Counted from the stretch's first letter, positions 1 to 8,182 are shown. The stretch is 39,022 nt of DNA from Bacteroidales bacterium (GCA_021157415.1 JAGGWN010000085.1:1-39022), one strand, 5' to 3'. Numbers and translations: made by a program. Notes: generated by a model from the letters alone, not told the origin.

Positions 1-977
1 TGGATGCGATCTTACATATAAAATACCATGGAGATTTTCCACGGATGACTTACCGGGAAGCCATGGAAAGGTACGGGACCGACAAGCCGGATATCCGGTT
101 TGGACTGGCGATCACTGATCTTACGGCGCATGCCGGTGGAAAGGGTTTTCGTATATTCGACACGGCTGAATATATCGGGGGGATATGTGTCCCGGGGTGT
201 GCAGGTTATTCGAGAAAGCAACTGGACCAGCTTACGGCGTTTGTGAAAAAGCCACAGATTGCTGCCGGAGGGTTGGTATATATCAAGTATCAGGAAGACG
301 GTACCATCAAATCTTCGGTAGATAAGTTTTTTTCTGTTGACGATCTGAAGGAATGGGGAGAACGCGCCGGAGCGAAAGAGGGGGATCTTGTACTGATTCT
401 GTCAGGGGAAAAATCAAGGACCCTGTTTGCTTTGTCCGAATTGCGCCTGGAAATGGGAAAACGGCTGGGCCTGCGTGAAAAAGGCACATATGCCCCTTTG
501 TGGGTCGTAGATTTTCCGTTGTTGGAATGGAGTGAGGAGGAAAACAGGTATATAGCGATGCACCACCCCTTTACATCACCCCTGCCTGAAGATTTGTCTT
601 TTCTGGAGAAACATCCTGAAAAGGTCCGGGCCAACGCTTATGATCTGGTTATAAACGGTGTGGAAATCGGAGGGGGATCCATACGGATACATGATACGGT
701 TCTACAGGGCCGGATGCTGAAGTTGTTGGGATTTACCGATGAAGAGGCTGTCTCTCAATTTGGCTTTTTACTGGAAGCCCTGCGATTTGGTGCTCCACCT
801 CACGGCGGAATAGCTTTTGGACTTGACCGGCTGGCAGCATTGTTTGGCAACACTGAATCAATACGGGATTTTATCGCTTTCCCGAAAAATAATGCCGGCC
901 GGGATATGATGGCTGACGCTCCGAATTATATTTCACAGAAACAATTGGATGAACTTAATTTGCGTTTTCGTGAATAA
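1..977 (+). CDS. aspS: Aspartyl-tRNA synthetase, C-terminal part (5' end outside window)
   Basis: This class II synthetase charges tRNA-Asp with aspartate in the cytoplasm. The reading frame is open from the left edge, entering at codon position 3, with no start of its own, so the N-terminal anticodon-binding domain and motif 1 lie outside the window. The visible part begins just before FPRMTYREAM, which precedes the bacterial GAD insertion domain (roughly the first 150 visible residues). It continues into the catalytic core and ends with the motif 3 region GGIAFGLDRL and the usual FPKNNAGRDMM tail. The GAD insert marks the bacterial AspRS type. The ATG at 45 is an internal methionine and not a real start. 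Discrimination between Asp and Asp/Asn specificity cannot be judged without the N-terminus. Confidence 0.96.
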   Translation, partial: DAILHIKYHGDFPRMTYREAMERYGTDKPDIRFGLAITDLTAHAGGKGFRIFDTAEYIGGICVPGCAGYSRKQLDQLTAFVKKPQIAAGGLVYIKYQEDGTIKSSVDKFFSVDDLKEWGERAGAKEGDLVLILSGEKSRTLFALSELRLEMGKRLGLREKGTYAPLWVVDFPLLEWSEEENRYIAMHHPFTSPLPEDLSFLEKHPEKVRANAYDLVINGVEIGGGSIRIHDTVLQGRMLKLLGFTDEEAVSQFGFLLEALRFGAPPHGGIAFGLDRLAALFGNTESIRDFIAFPKNNAGRDMMADAPNYISQKQLDELNLRFRE

Positions 978-1069
978 ATCATATTAATTGTTGAAAAAAA
1001 TAACCTTTTCTGAAAAATTTCTTGATAATCAATCATTATTTTCGTCGCGTTTAAATTTTCTTTTTGACA

Positions 1070-1402
1070 ATGATAAGGAAAGATTTTATCAGAGAGAATC
1101 ATCTGGTGTTCACTTTTCCGGAAGAGAAACGTTTCAGTTTTCTTGTTGCCCGGGAAATGCGAAAAGAAATGTCAATGGTTCCTGAGAAGGAAGGCCTGCA
1201 AATCACGATCGATCTTGAAAAAATTCACTTCGTTGACAGTGCAGGATTTGATTTTCTGGTGGATATGGTAAGAGAGGCGGAAAAGTGCCGGTTTGATTTT
1301 GAGTTGGTACATGTTTTACCGGAAGTGACGGAACTGGTGCGATTGCTCCATCTGGAGAACATCCTGGGGACGGGGGAAACTACCTTTAAGAGTTGTTTGT
1401 AG
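1070..1402 (+). CDS. Stand-alone STAS-domain protein (anti-sigma-factor antagonist-like)
   Basis: A 110-residue protein that is essentially one STAS domain. It carries a predicted strand ending in DLEKIHFVDSAGF, where Ser57 in the DSAG motif sits at the position phosphorylated in SpoIIAA-type antagonists. In that family a partner serine kinase or anti-sigma factor phosphorylates this serine to switch binding. No kinase, phosphatase or sigma factor gene is adjacent, so the partner is unknown. I chose the ATG at 1070. A TTG at 1064 is possible but would only add two residues. It lies 92 nt after aspS on the same strand. The domain call is fairly firm; the regulatory role is inferred from the family. 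Confidence 0.8.
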   Translation: MIRKDFIRENHLVFTFPEEKRFSFLVAREMRKEMSMVPEKEGLQITIDLEKIHFVDSAGFDFLVDMVREAEKCRFDFELVHVLPEVTELVRLLHLENILGTGETTFKSCL

Positions 1403-1506
1403 AATCATTCCCCGGAAATTTATTATTTTTTATAGTTATTCGTAACTTATTGGCTGTTAAGAACGTAAAAATATTTGTTTTCGGTTGTTAACTAAAAGTT
1501 GATACA

Positions 1507-2424
1507 ATGAAAAAGTTATGGTTATTTATTTTGTTTTTTGCCGGCATATTCCTTTATACCAGTGAAAATTGTCTGGCACAAAAAAACATTACTTATACCC
1601 CCGGTACGGTCTTGCAAATTACATTGCAGGATGGTTCGCAAATATCCGGGAACTTTGTTTCCCAGGATGATCAGACGCTCATCGTGAAGTCTGCGTCCAT
1701 GGGGAAGATCACGATTGAAAAAAGCAAAATCAAATCGATCAAACAGGTCTCGGAAGTGAATGTGAAAAAGGGAAAAGTATGGTTCGAAAATCCAAACCCT
1801 TACAAATACCTTATGGGGTCTTCGGCCATTCCCAAGCCTGCAAAAATGGCTTCTTACCAGAATGTATGGGTTTTTTTTAATTCTTTTAGCTATGCTCCAT
1901 TGAAATTCATGGATATTACAGGAGGTTTTGAATTGTTCTCTTTACTGTCGAAGGACAAGGATGCCCCCTATGTTTTCTATCTGAATCCGAAAATATCCAC
2001 CAAGGTGTTTGATCATTTCTATGCAGGAGGTAATGTCTTGTATGTGAATTATTTTAATCATTCAAATGATAATAGTTCCGATTTTACCGGGCTTGGTGTT
2101 TTAAATGGGTTTGCCACTTATGGTACGACCAATCTGAATATTACAGGGGGATTGGGTTGGGGATTTGTAAATAAGGATTTTGCAAAAAAACCTGTTATTA
2201 CCATCGGCGGCATGGCCCGGGTCTCCCGGCGGATTGCATTCGTTTCTGAGAACTGGTTTATTCCGGAGATTGGTGAATCAAATAATTATTACAGCGTATT
2301 TTCTTATGGGATACGCTTTATGGGGGAGAAAAACTGTATTGATCTTGCTTTTATAAACAATAAGGATATTTCCAAGACAATTTTCCTTGGCATTCCTTTC
2401 CTGGATTTTGTAGTGAACTTTTAA
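1507..2424 (+). CDS. Secreted protein, N-terminal SH3-like fold and outer-membrane-like C-terminus
   Basis: A 305-residue protein with a clear Sec signal peptide (MKKLWLFILF..., likely cleavage after CLAQ near residue 25). Residues about 30-80 contain a short beta-rich module (GTVLQITLQDGSQISGNF followed by alternating strands). It resembles small Sm/SH3-like barrels seen at the N-terminus of Bacteroidota outer-membrane proteins. The rest is rich in aromatic residues and glycine, with alternating hydrophobic patterning, ending in FLDFVVNF, a terminal-Phe pattern typical of outer-membrane beta-barrels. I do not recognise a named family. It stands alone, with a 104-nt gap upstream, no close neighbour, and a terminator about 170 nt downstream. 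Function unknown; localisation to the outer membrane is an inference. Confidence 0.72.
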   Translation: MKKLWLFILFFAGIFLYTSENCLAQKNITYTPGTVLQITLQDGSQISGNFVSQDDQTLIVKSASMGKITIEKSKIKSIKQVSEVNVKKGKVWFENPNPYKYLMGSSAIPKPAKMASYQNVWVFFNSFSYAPLKFMDITGGFELFSLLSKDKDAPYVFYLNPKISTKVFDHFYAGGNVLYVNYFNHSNDNSSDFTGLGVLNGFATYGTTNLNITGGLGWGFVNKDFAKKPVITIGGMARVSRRIAFVSENWFIPEIGESNNYYSVFSYGIRFMGEKNCIDLAFINNKDISKTIFLGIPFLDFVVNF

Positions 2425-2590
2425 TCCTTCTTCGCGTTCCGCTATGTGTACCTGCTGTGCTTTTCGTAGCCTTTTTGGCGAAGAAAGGCTGTGCCTTCGA
2501 GAAGCCGGTTGTACTTCCGATAAAGCTTCCACCGGCGACCGTAGCCTTTGGCTGAGACCTCAGCGACAGCGTGCGAACGAGAAGGCAGAT
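2425..2590. other. Non-coding hairpin-rich stretch, possible decayed dispersed repeat
   Basis: The stretch between the outer-membrane-like gene and the M1 peptidase does not look like either neighbour. It contains several short perfect inverted repeats: AAGGC-TGT-GCCTT around 2485-2497, AGCC-TTT-GGCT at 2543-2553, and GCTGAG-AC-CTCAGC at 2551-2564. The string CGTAGCCTTT appears twice, near 2465 and near 2540. No convincing reading frame covers it. Such GC-richer hairpin patches between convergent genes are often copies of dispersed repeats, but only one copy is in this window, so the repeat nature is a guess. Confidence 0.4.
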
Positions 2591-2620
2591 TAAACAAAGC
2601 CCCGGTCGAGGCTTTGTTTA
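2591..2620 (+). terminator. Rho-independent terminator between convergent genes
   Basis: A perfect 11-bp stem, TAAACAAAGCC (2591-2601) with GGCTTTGTTTA (2610-2620), around an 8-nt loop, followed on the plus strand by a T-rich tract. The right arm contains the stop codon of the minus-strand peptidase gene, so the structure could end transcription from both directions. It is better formed for the plus strand because the T-rich tail lies on that side. Confidence 0.72.
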
Positions 2621-4927
2621 TTGCTTTCTTTCTTGTTGCATGGGATTGGGCCGGCGTGGATAATTGTATTTGAACAGTTCGAACCGGTTCATATGTTCAA
2701 GGGGAGGCCATGCATTGTTGTCAGTATCGGTGTCGGCCGTTTCCTGCAATGGGTCAATGATGATTTGTTTAATCTTTTGGGGAAAAGGAAAGACCTTGGA
2801 AACGGTTTTATTATTTCTTCTCCAGATTTCGGCCGGTATCTTAATCCGTTTTTGGGTATTATCTTCGAAAGTGAATTCCAGTATGATGGGCATAACCAAC
2901 CCCCCTTTATTGGAGAAGGTCAGTTCGTAAAAATAATCTTTGTTGTCCGTAAGTTTTTTTTCCTCATCGGTAAGTGATGAGAGATACCGTTCATAGGTTT
3001 TCTTATCCAGGGGGGTGACCTCGTATTTATCGTAGCTGTTATAGAAGTCTTTCAGCGAGGGATCACGTTCCACCGCCGTTTTGAGGGATTGTCTGTTGCG
3101 AGTGATACTGATTTGTTCGGGGGTATTTTTTGACTCTTCCCGGGCGATGGGTTTTTCGATTTCCGGATTTTTTGTGTTGATCCGGTAAATAGCAACCTTA
3201 TCAAGAGAGATGTCTACATGGTCGGTGGTGTAAAACCATCCTCTCCAAAACCAGTCGAGGTCCACAGCAGAGGCGTCTTCCATGGTCCGGAATAAATCTT
3301 CGGGGGTAGGGTGTTTAAATTCCCACCTGCGGGCATATTGTCTGAAAGCAAAGTCAAATAACTTGCGACCCATAATGGTTTCTCTCAGAATATTCAATGC
3401 CGTAGCCGGTTTACTATAAGCATTGTTACCAAATTGCAACAGGGATTCCGAATTGGACATAATAGGCACCATGGTTTCCGGATCGCCGGACATATAATCC
3501 ACAATATCTGTCGGATTTCCCCGCCAATGCGGGAAGTTATGATCCCATTCCCTTTCGGCAATACCCTGGAGAAAAGTGTTCAACCCCTCGTCCATCCAGG
3601 TCCATTGTCTTTCATCGGAATTTACGATCATCGGGAAGAAATTATGACCTACTTCATGGATAATTACACTGATCATGCTGTATTTGGTTCGTTCCGAATA
3701 AGTACCGTCTGGCTCGGGACGACCTCCGTTGAAACAGATCATGGGATATTCCATACCGATATGGTTTGTATGTACCGAAACCGCTTTGGGATAAGGAAAA
3801 TCGAAGGTGTATTTGGAATAGGTCTTGATGGTATGTGCTACCACTTTGGTGGAATATTGTTCCCACAACGGATTGCCTTCTTTCGGATAAAAAGACATGG
3901 CCATGACGATACGTTCTCCGAAAGGAACACCCATGACATCCCAGATAAACTTTCGCGAAGTGGCAAAAGCAAAATCCCTTACGTTCCGGGCTTTAAAGTG
4001 CCAGGTTTTTATGTGGGAGTAATCTTTTGTTTTCTCATGGGCACGGGCTTCTTTTTCCGTAACGATCATCACAGGCGTATCCGAATGACGCGCTTTTTCC
4101 AGACGTTTTCTTTGTGTTTTTGTCAGTACGTCCTGAGGATTTTGCAGTAAGCCGGTAGCACCCAGGACGTGATCAGCGGGAACGGTTATTTTGACATCAA
4201 AATCACCAAAAGTGAGAGTGAATTCGCCCGAACCGATAAATTGTTTGTTTTGCCAGCCTTCAAAATCATTATAGACCGCCATCCTTGGGTAGAACTGAGC
4301 GATGGTATAAATATAATTCCCTTCTTTTGGAAAATATTCCATGCCGGAGCGTCCACCTATCCTGGACCGGTCATTGATGTTATACCACCATTTAATTTTA
4401 AAGGCATATGTCTCGCCATGCATTAGGGGCTGCGGCAGGTCAATACGCATCATGGTATAGTTTATGGTGTAGGGGAGATCTGTTCCCCGAATATCTTTCA
4501 CGTACTCGATCTTGAAACCTCCGTCGAAATCATTGAACAGACGTTGCATTGCCCTGAAACTCATCGGGTCAGATATATGGGAGGTGCTGACCTGCTTTGA
4601 AAAAGAGTTCCGCTCGCGTACGTTCTGGTCCAGTTGTATCCACAGGTAATCTAAAGGATCGGGAGAATTGTTGTGATAAGAAACAGTCTCCTCGCCATAG
4701 ATCTTTTGATGTTGATCGTCCAGCGTTACAACGATTGAGTAATCGGCTTTTTGCTGCCAGTAACCCTGACCGGGAGCTCCGGAAGCAGTCCTGTAATAGT
4801 TGGGCGTGGAAAATTCGTCATGCAACTGACGAAAAGCAGAATGATTGATGTTTTCCTGGGCTGTTAAAGAACTTGGCAAAAAGGGTGAAAGGAAAACTAA
4901 AAAAGAAAGAAAATACTTGAAATGCAT
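2618..4927 (-). CDS. M1-family zinc metallopeptidase, secreted
   Basis: A 769-residue exported aminopeptidase-like protein. It has a Sec signal peptide (MHFKYFLSFL..., cleavage probably after LTAQ near residue 24) and an N-terminal beta-sandwich typical of M1 enzymes. The gluzincin signature is HEVGH (residues 424-428), with the third zinc ligand Glu447 in WMDEG, exactly 18 residues later. The substrate-anchoring GxMEN motif is present as GMEYP (391-395), a variant common in Bacteroidota homologues. About 180 residues follow the catalytic domain and contain further beta-rich sequence. Its job is presumably trimming peptides in the periplasm or at the cell surface; the substrate cannot be told. 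It is divergent from the DUF6702 gene 51 nt away, a pairing I recall from other Bacteroidota. Confidence 0.93.
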   Translation of the reverse strand: MHFKYFLSFLVFLSPFLPSSLTAQENINHSAFRQLHDEFSTPNYYRTASGAPGQGYWQQKADYSIVVTLDDQHQKIYGEETVSYHNNSPDPLDYLWIQLDQNVRERNSFSKQVSTSHISDPMSFRAMQRLFNDFDGGFKIEYVKDIRGTDLPYTINYTMMRIDLPQPLMHGETYAFKIKWWYNINDRSRIGGRSGMEYFPKEGNYIYTIAQFYPRMAVYNDFEGWQNKQFIGSGEFTLTFGDFDVKITVPADHVLGATGLLQNPQDVLTKTQRKRLEKARHSDTPVMIVTEKEARAHEKTKDYSHIKTWHFKARNVRDFAFATSRKFIWDVMGVPFGERIVMAMSFYPKEGNPLWEQYSTKVVAHTIKTYSKYTFDFPYPKAVSVHTNHIGMEYPMICFNGGRPEPDGTYSERTKYSMISVIIHEVGHNFFPMIVNSDERQWTWMDEGLNTFLQGIAEREWDHNFPHWRGNPTDIVDYMSGDPETMVPIMSNSESLLQFGNNAYSKPATALNILRETIMGRKLFDFAFRQYARRWEFKHPTPEDLFRTMEDASAVDLDWFWRGWFYTTDHVDISLDKVAIYRINTKNPEIEKPIAREESKNTPEQISITRNRQSLKTAVERDPSLKDFYNSYDKYEVTPLDKKTYERYLSSLTDEEKKLTDNKDYFYELTFSNKGGLVMPIILEFTFEDNTQKRIKIPAEIWRRNNKTVSKVFPFPQKIKQIIIDPLQETADTDTDNNAWPPLEHMNRFELFKYNYPRRPNPMQQERKQ

Positions 4928-4951
4928 TACCTGAAATATTAATTAAATTTA

Positions 4952-4972
4952 TTACTTTAACACACAAAGTAA
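4952..4972. promoter_or_regulatory. Inverted repeat in divergent promoter region
   Basis: A perfect 7-bp inverted repeat, TTACTTT (4952-4958) and AAAGTAA (4966-4972), with a 7-nt spacer. It lies in the 51-nt AT-rich gap between the divergently transcribed M1 peptidase and DUF6702 genes. Such a small gap must hold promoters for both genes. The dyad could be a shared operator or simply back-to-back promoter boxes; neither strand shows a full TAnnTTTG box. Confidence 0.35.
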
Positions 4973-4978
4973 ATAAGA

Positions 4979-5491
4979 ATGAAGGGAAAGATCAAATTTG
5001 GTGGAATTATTATGCTGATATTCTTTGCATTTGCGGGAAATGGTTCTGCCCATAAATTTTATGTAAGCTTGTGTCAGATTAATTATAACCGTGACAGTGC
5101 ACAGTTACAAATCATTATGAAAATATTTTCGGATGATCTTGAAAAAGCGGTGTGGCAGGAGGAAGGAAAGATGTTGAAACTCGGGTCAAAAAATGAACGG
5201 GAGGATTCGGACACCCTTCTGTCTGCTTATCTTTTAAGACATTTTCACATACGTATCCACGGAGAGGAAGTCCCAGTTCATTATTTGGGGAAAGAGGTGA
5301 GTTATGATGTTACCTGGTGTTATCTGGAATCATTTCCGGATCAAGAGTTTTATAAACTAACGGTGGAAAATGATCTGTTGACGGAGGTTTACCCCGGTCA
5401 GATAAATCTGATAGAGGTGTTGTTAAACGGTAGAAAAAAAGGATTAATGCTGAATCACGACCGGACCACGGGTACCGTAAATGTTAAATAA
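4979..5491 (+). CDS. DUF6702-family exported protein
   Basis: A 170-residue protein with a signal peptide (residues about 1-24, ending NGSAHKFYVS) followed by a single domain that matches the Bacteroidota DUF6702 pattern. The mature protein starts HKFYVSLCQINYN, followed by LQIIMKIFSDDLE, then a LLSAYLLRHFHI segment and a GKEVSYDVTWCYLE strand. The family has no established function. Homologues are commonly beside M1 peptidases, as here, which suggests a joint periplasmic or surface role, but that is inference. It is transcribed away from the peptidase, and yebC follows 76 nt downstream. Confidence 0.82.
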   Translation: MKGKIKFGGIIMLIFFAFAGNGSAHKFYVSLCQINYNRDSAQLQIIMKIFSDDLEKAVWQEEGKMLKLGSKNEREDSDTLLSAYLLRHFHIRIHGEEVPVHYLGKEVSYDVTWCYLESFPDQEFYKLTVENDLLTEVYPGQINLIEVLLNGRKKGLMLNHDRTTGTVNVK

Positions 5492-5538
5492 CGAGTCTGG
5501 TTGATTATGCAAATTTTATATTTGCGGTCGGATTTTTA

Positions 5539-5546
5539 TATTTTTG
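5539..5546 (+). promoter_or_regulatory. Candidate -7 promoter box for yebC
   Basis: TATTTTTG matches the Bacteroidota -7 consensus TAnnTTTG exactly, 21 nt before the yebC ATG. A second perfect match, TATATTTG, lies at 5517-5524. Neither has a TTTG at the usual 19-21 nt upstream, so which one is used is unclear. Confidence 0.4.
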
Positions 5547-5567
5547 TCAAAACTTAAACAGAATATT

Positions 5568-6314
5568 ATGTCAGGACACAGCAAATGGTCAACCATAAAA
5601 AGGAAAAAGGGTGCTCTCGATGCCAAACGCTCCAAGATTTTTTCAAAAATTGTAAAAGAACTGCAGATAGCGACCCGTGAGGGGGGGGCGGATCCGTCTG
5701 CCAATCCGAGACTCCGGCTGGCTATTCAGAATGCCAAAGGAGTCAACATGCCTAAGGATAATATCGAACGGGCTATTTCCAAAGCTTCTTCCGATGGGGC
5801 GAATTTTCAGGAAATGACTTTTGAAGGATATGCCCCTCATGGTGTGGGCATTTTTATAGAATGTCTTACCGACAATAAGAATCGTACGGTCAGTAATATC
5901 CGGTCTATCTTCACCAAACGCGGAGGCAGTCTGGGGACGAACGGATCGTTGAAATATGTCTTTGAAAGAAAAGGGGTCTTTACCATATCCAAAAGGGATA
6001 TTGATCCGGAAGAATTTGAGCTGGAACTTATTGATGCAGGAGCGGAAGAGATCGAGGATGAGGGAGACACCCTGATCGTTACCTGTGCTTTGGAGGACTT
6101 TGGGAATATTCAGAAAAAACTTGACGAAATGGACATACCGGTTGATAATGCCGAGCTACAGCGGGTACCTGTCACGACGAAAACCCTGGGAGTGGATGAG
6201 GCCATGAAAGTGTTGAAACTGGTAGAAGATTTTGAAGAGGATGATGACGTTCAGAATGTTTATCATAACCTGGAGATGACCGATAAGTTGATGCAGGCCC
6301 TGGAAGAAAGTTAA
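5568..6314 (+). CDS. yebC: YebC/TACO1-family transcription and translation regulator
   Basis: A 248-residue cytoplasmic protein. I chose the start at 5568 because the family begins MSGHSKWSTIKRKK, which is intact here; an in-frame TTG at 5544 would only prepend unrelated residues. Conserved features visible are KGALDAKRSKIFSK, the central NMPKDNIERAI helix, the FEGYAPHGVG strand and GGSLGTNGSLKYVF. The three-domain fold is full length. Family members act as DNA-binding regulators, and some relieve ribosome stalling at proline-rich stretches; which role applies here is unknown. The stop codon overlaps the next start as TAATG, so it is coupled to the lipoprotein gene. Confidence 0.95.
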   Translation: MSGHSKWSTIKRKKGALDAKRSKIFSKIVKELQIATREGGADPSANPRLRLAIQNAKGVNMPKDNIERAISKASSDGANFQEMTFEGYAPHGVGIFIECLTDNKNRTVSNIRSIFTKRGGSLGTNGSLKYVFERKGVFTISKRDIDPEEFELELIDAGAEEIEDEGDTLIVTCALEDFGNIQKKLDEMDIPVDNAELQRVPVTTKTLGVDEAMKVLKLVEDFEEDDDVQNVYHNLEMTDKLMQALEES

Positions 6315-6814
6315 TGATGACGACTGACGGGAACCGGCTTAGGCCTTTCTTTTTTCGCACAGGATTCTCCCTGTTGTTTGTTCTTTTCCTGGGATGGGTG
6401 CTGACGGGATGTTCGGATATTGATGTACAACCCGGCAAAATTTCAAAAATTACCGTCAGGAAAATAGGAGACGGAGTTATTTTGCTGGATGTAGATATCG
6501 CCATAGTGAATCATTCGACCCGTAAAATTGTAGTAAGGCAACTGTCTTCTGATATTTTCCTGGAAACGGAAAAAATCGGCAATGTAACTACCGAAGAGAA
6601 GGTGTTTATTTCCTCTTCCACAGAACAGATTTATCGGGTACCGGTGAAAGTTGAACATGAAAACATCGGAAAGATTGGAAAAGTGCTGGTGGGTTCTGTG
6701 TTTCACGGTGGCAGGATAGAGATCGAAATGAAGGGCGTTTTACGAATCAGATCGGGAATAATATTGAAAAAAATCCGTTTCGATCTAAAACAGAAAGTTC
6801 CTCTCCTGAGATGA
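6314..6814 (+). CDS. Lipoprotein with LEA14/WHy-like domain
   Basis: A 166-residue predicted lipoprotein. The N-terminus has basic residues, a hydrophobic stretch and a lipobox LTGC at residues 30-33, so Cys33 would be lipidated. The mature part is one beta-rich domain (KISKITVRKIGDGVILLDVDIAIVN and onward) with the pattern of LEA14/water-stress WHy domains: a strand, an asparagine-containing turn (IVNHS), then strands with alternating hydrophobics. The role of such proteins in Bacteroidota is not established; they are thought of as periplasmic beta-sandwich proteins. It overlaps yebC by one base (TAATG), pointing to co-translation, although no functional link is known. The domain assignment is moderate. 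Confidence 0.7.
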   Translation: MMTTDGNRLRPFFFRTGFSLLFVLFLGWVLTGCSDIDVQPGKISKITVRKIGDGVILLDVDIAIVNHSTRKIVVRQLSSDIFLETEKIGNVTTEEKVFISSSTEQIYRVPVKVEHENIGKIGKVLVGSVFHGGRIEIEMKGVLRIRSGIILKKIRFDLKQKVPLLR

Positions 6815-6822
6815 CTTTTTGT

Positions 6823-6854
6823 TTTGATTTTGTTAAAACTATTTTCTACTTTTG
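6823..6854 (+). promoter_or_regulatory. Bacteroidota-type promoter for the universal stress gene
   Basis: TTTG at 6823-6826 and TACTTTTG at 6847-6854 are separated by 20 nt. This fits the phylum's primary sigma consensus (TTTG, 19-21 nt, TAnnTTTG) at both boxes. Transcription would start around 6860, about 25 nt before the ATG at 6886. It is the best-formed promoter in the window. Confidence 0.68.
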
Positions 6855-6885
6855 ATAACTGGGTTAACCATTAAATTCCAACATT

Positions 6886-7734
6886 ATGCAAAACATACTT
6901 GTTCCTGTCGATTTTTCCAAGGACTCCATGAATGCTTTGAATCATGGCATCTATCTGGCCAATACATTCAATCAGAGTTTACGTATCATCCATGTACGCA
7001 AGGATAAAAATTATGATCTTCCTTTTGTGCTGAAGGATAAGGACAAAGACAAGGAGTATGCCAAAACGACCGAGGAGTTTTGTGAAGAAATTGTTAATAA
7101 ATATAAGGCCAAATATCAGGGAGGAGGAGACTTTGACTTTGTGATTCGGACCGGACGTATCTATAAAGGAATTACCGAACAGGCCGAAAAAGACGGATCG
7201 CTGATGATTGTTATGGGGACGCATGGAATTTCAGGGTTTGAAGAGTTTTGGTTAGGTAGCAATGCCTACCGTGTGGTTTGCAAGGCCCCATGTCCTGTGA
7301 TGACTATACGTCACGGATTTCGCAAGAAAAAAATCAAGAAAATCATATTGCCCATTGACGCACGTCAGGATACTCGTGTAAAAGTGCCTTTTACCTGTGA
7401 ACTGGCGCAAGCTTTGAAGGCAGAGGTGCATGTGATAGATGTCAGAGAAACCAATGCACGGGATGTTATAGCCCGTCTGAACAGGTATGCCAATCAATCG
7501 GCTGAATATCTTGAAAAAAGAGGGGTGAAAACAGTCCGGGATTCCTTTAAAGGCAGTAATGTCGCCGATCTTACCATAGCCTACGCTGTTCATGTAGGTG
7601 CCGAGTTGATTTCGATGGTTAGCAACCACCGGGGCAATCCCATGAGAATGTATCTAAGTAGTGAAGCACAGGAAATGGTCAATCATTCCCCCATACCCGT
7701 ACTTAGCGTCCATCCTTCCTATGCTAAATTTTAA
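6886..7734 (+). CDS. Universal stress protein, tandem UspA domains
   Basis: A 282-residue cytoplasmic protein of two UspA domains. Domain 1 (about 1-144) starts NILVPVDFSKDS and keeps the ATP-binding signature G-2x-G-9x-G-S exactly: G111, G114, then nine residues, then Gly124-Ser125. Domain 2 (about 148-282) starts IKKIILPIDARQD but lacks that signature: the equivalent region reads MVSNHRGNPMRMYLSS. So only the first half is likely to bind ATP. Tandem Usp proteins with one degenerate half are common. It has its own good promoter. The SPOR gene follows after one base, so the two are probably co-transcribed. Confidence 0.93.
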   Translation: MQNILVPVDFSKDSMNALNHGIYLANTFNQSLRIIHVRKDKNYDLPFVLKDKDKDKEYAKTTEEFCEEIVNKYKAKYQGGGDFDFVIRTGRIYKGITEQAEKDGSLMIVMGTHGISGFEEFWLGSNAYRVVCKAPCPVMTIRHGFRKKKIKKIILPIDARQDTRVKVPFTCELAQALKAEVHVIDVRETNARDVIARLNRYANQSAEYLEKRGVKTVRDSFKGSNVADLTIAYAVHVGAELISMVSNHRGNPMRMYLSSEAQEMVNHSPIPVLSVHPSYAKF

Positions 7735-7735
7735 T

Positions 7736-8182
7736 ATGAAAGGCGGATCTTTTATAATTTTTTTTACGACGGTTCTTCTTTTTGTTGTGCAGAAGGTTGA
7801 TGCACAGGAGAATGCTGTTATTGCAATGGATGAGTGGCAGACCGGAACCATTACCGTCAGACAGGATCCGAGGGTACAGGATGTGGTGAACCGGCAAATA
7901 CATCAGAATAAAAGAAAAAAAGGAATTGACGGTTATCGGATCCAATTACTGTTTAATTCCGGTCCGACTGCACGTGAACAGGCTGACAGAACCAAAGCTG
8001 ATTTCCTTTCGGCCTTTCCCGATTACCCGGTGTATGTATTGTATCAATCTCCTTTCTTTAAAGTCAGAATCGGTGATTTTCGTACAAAAAGAGAGGCCCT
8101 GAAGGTTTACCATCAAATATTGAAAAAATACCCTACGGCATATATCGTCAAAGATATCGTGCGATTCCCAGATATTGACTAA
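7736..8182 (+). CDS. Exported SPOR-domain protein
   Basis: A 148-residue protein with a signal peptide (MKGGSFIIFFTTVLLF..., cleavage near VDAQ) and a C-terminal SPOR domain (about residues 75-148). The SPOR pattern is YRIQLLFNSG at the start, a helix with FLSAFPDYPVYV, then FFKVRIGDFRTKREAL and a closing helix. SPOR domains bind denuded peptidoglycan glycan strands, often at division sites. I chose the ATG at 7736, one base after the usp stop, because it gives a proper signal peptide; ATGs at 7721 and 7661 overlap usp. It is about 4 kb from the dcw cluster but not in it. Confidence 0.85.
   Translation: MKGGSFIIFFTTVLLFVVQKVDAQENAVIAMDEWQTGTITVRQDPRVQDVVNRQIHQNKRKKGIDGYRIQLLFNSGPTAREQADRTKADFLSAFPDYPVYVLYQSPFFKVRIGDFRTKREALKVYHQILKKYPTAYIVKDIVRFPDID

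Noticed and set aside
988-1185. A 65-residue plus-strand frame just after aspS
   Set aside because: It overlaps the STAS gene in another frame and shows no domain or signal peptide.
2278-2532. An 84-residue minus-strand frame extending into the intergenic patch
   Set aside because: It runs through the hairpin-rich stretch and the 3' end of the outer-membrane gene, with repetitive basic sequence and no family.
3434-4150. A 238-residue plus-strand frame inside the M1 peptidase gene
   Set aside because: It is antisense to the peptidase, whose zinc motif and length are intact; the frame is an artefact of codon bias.
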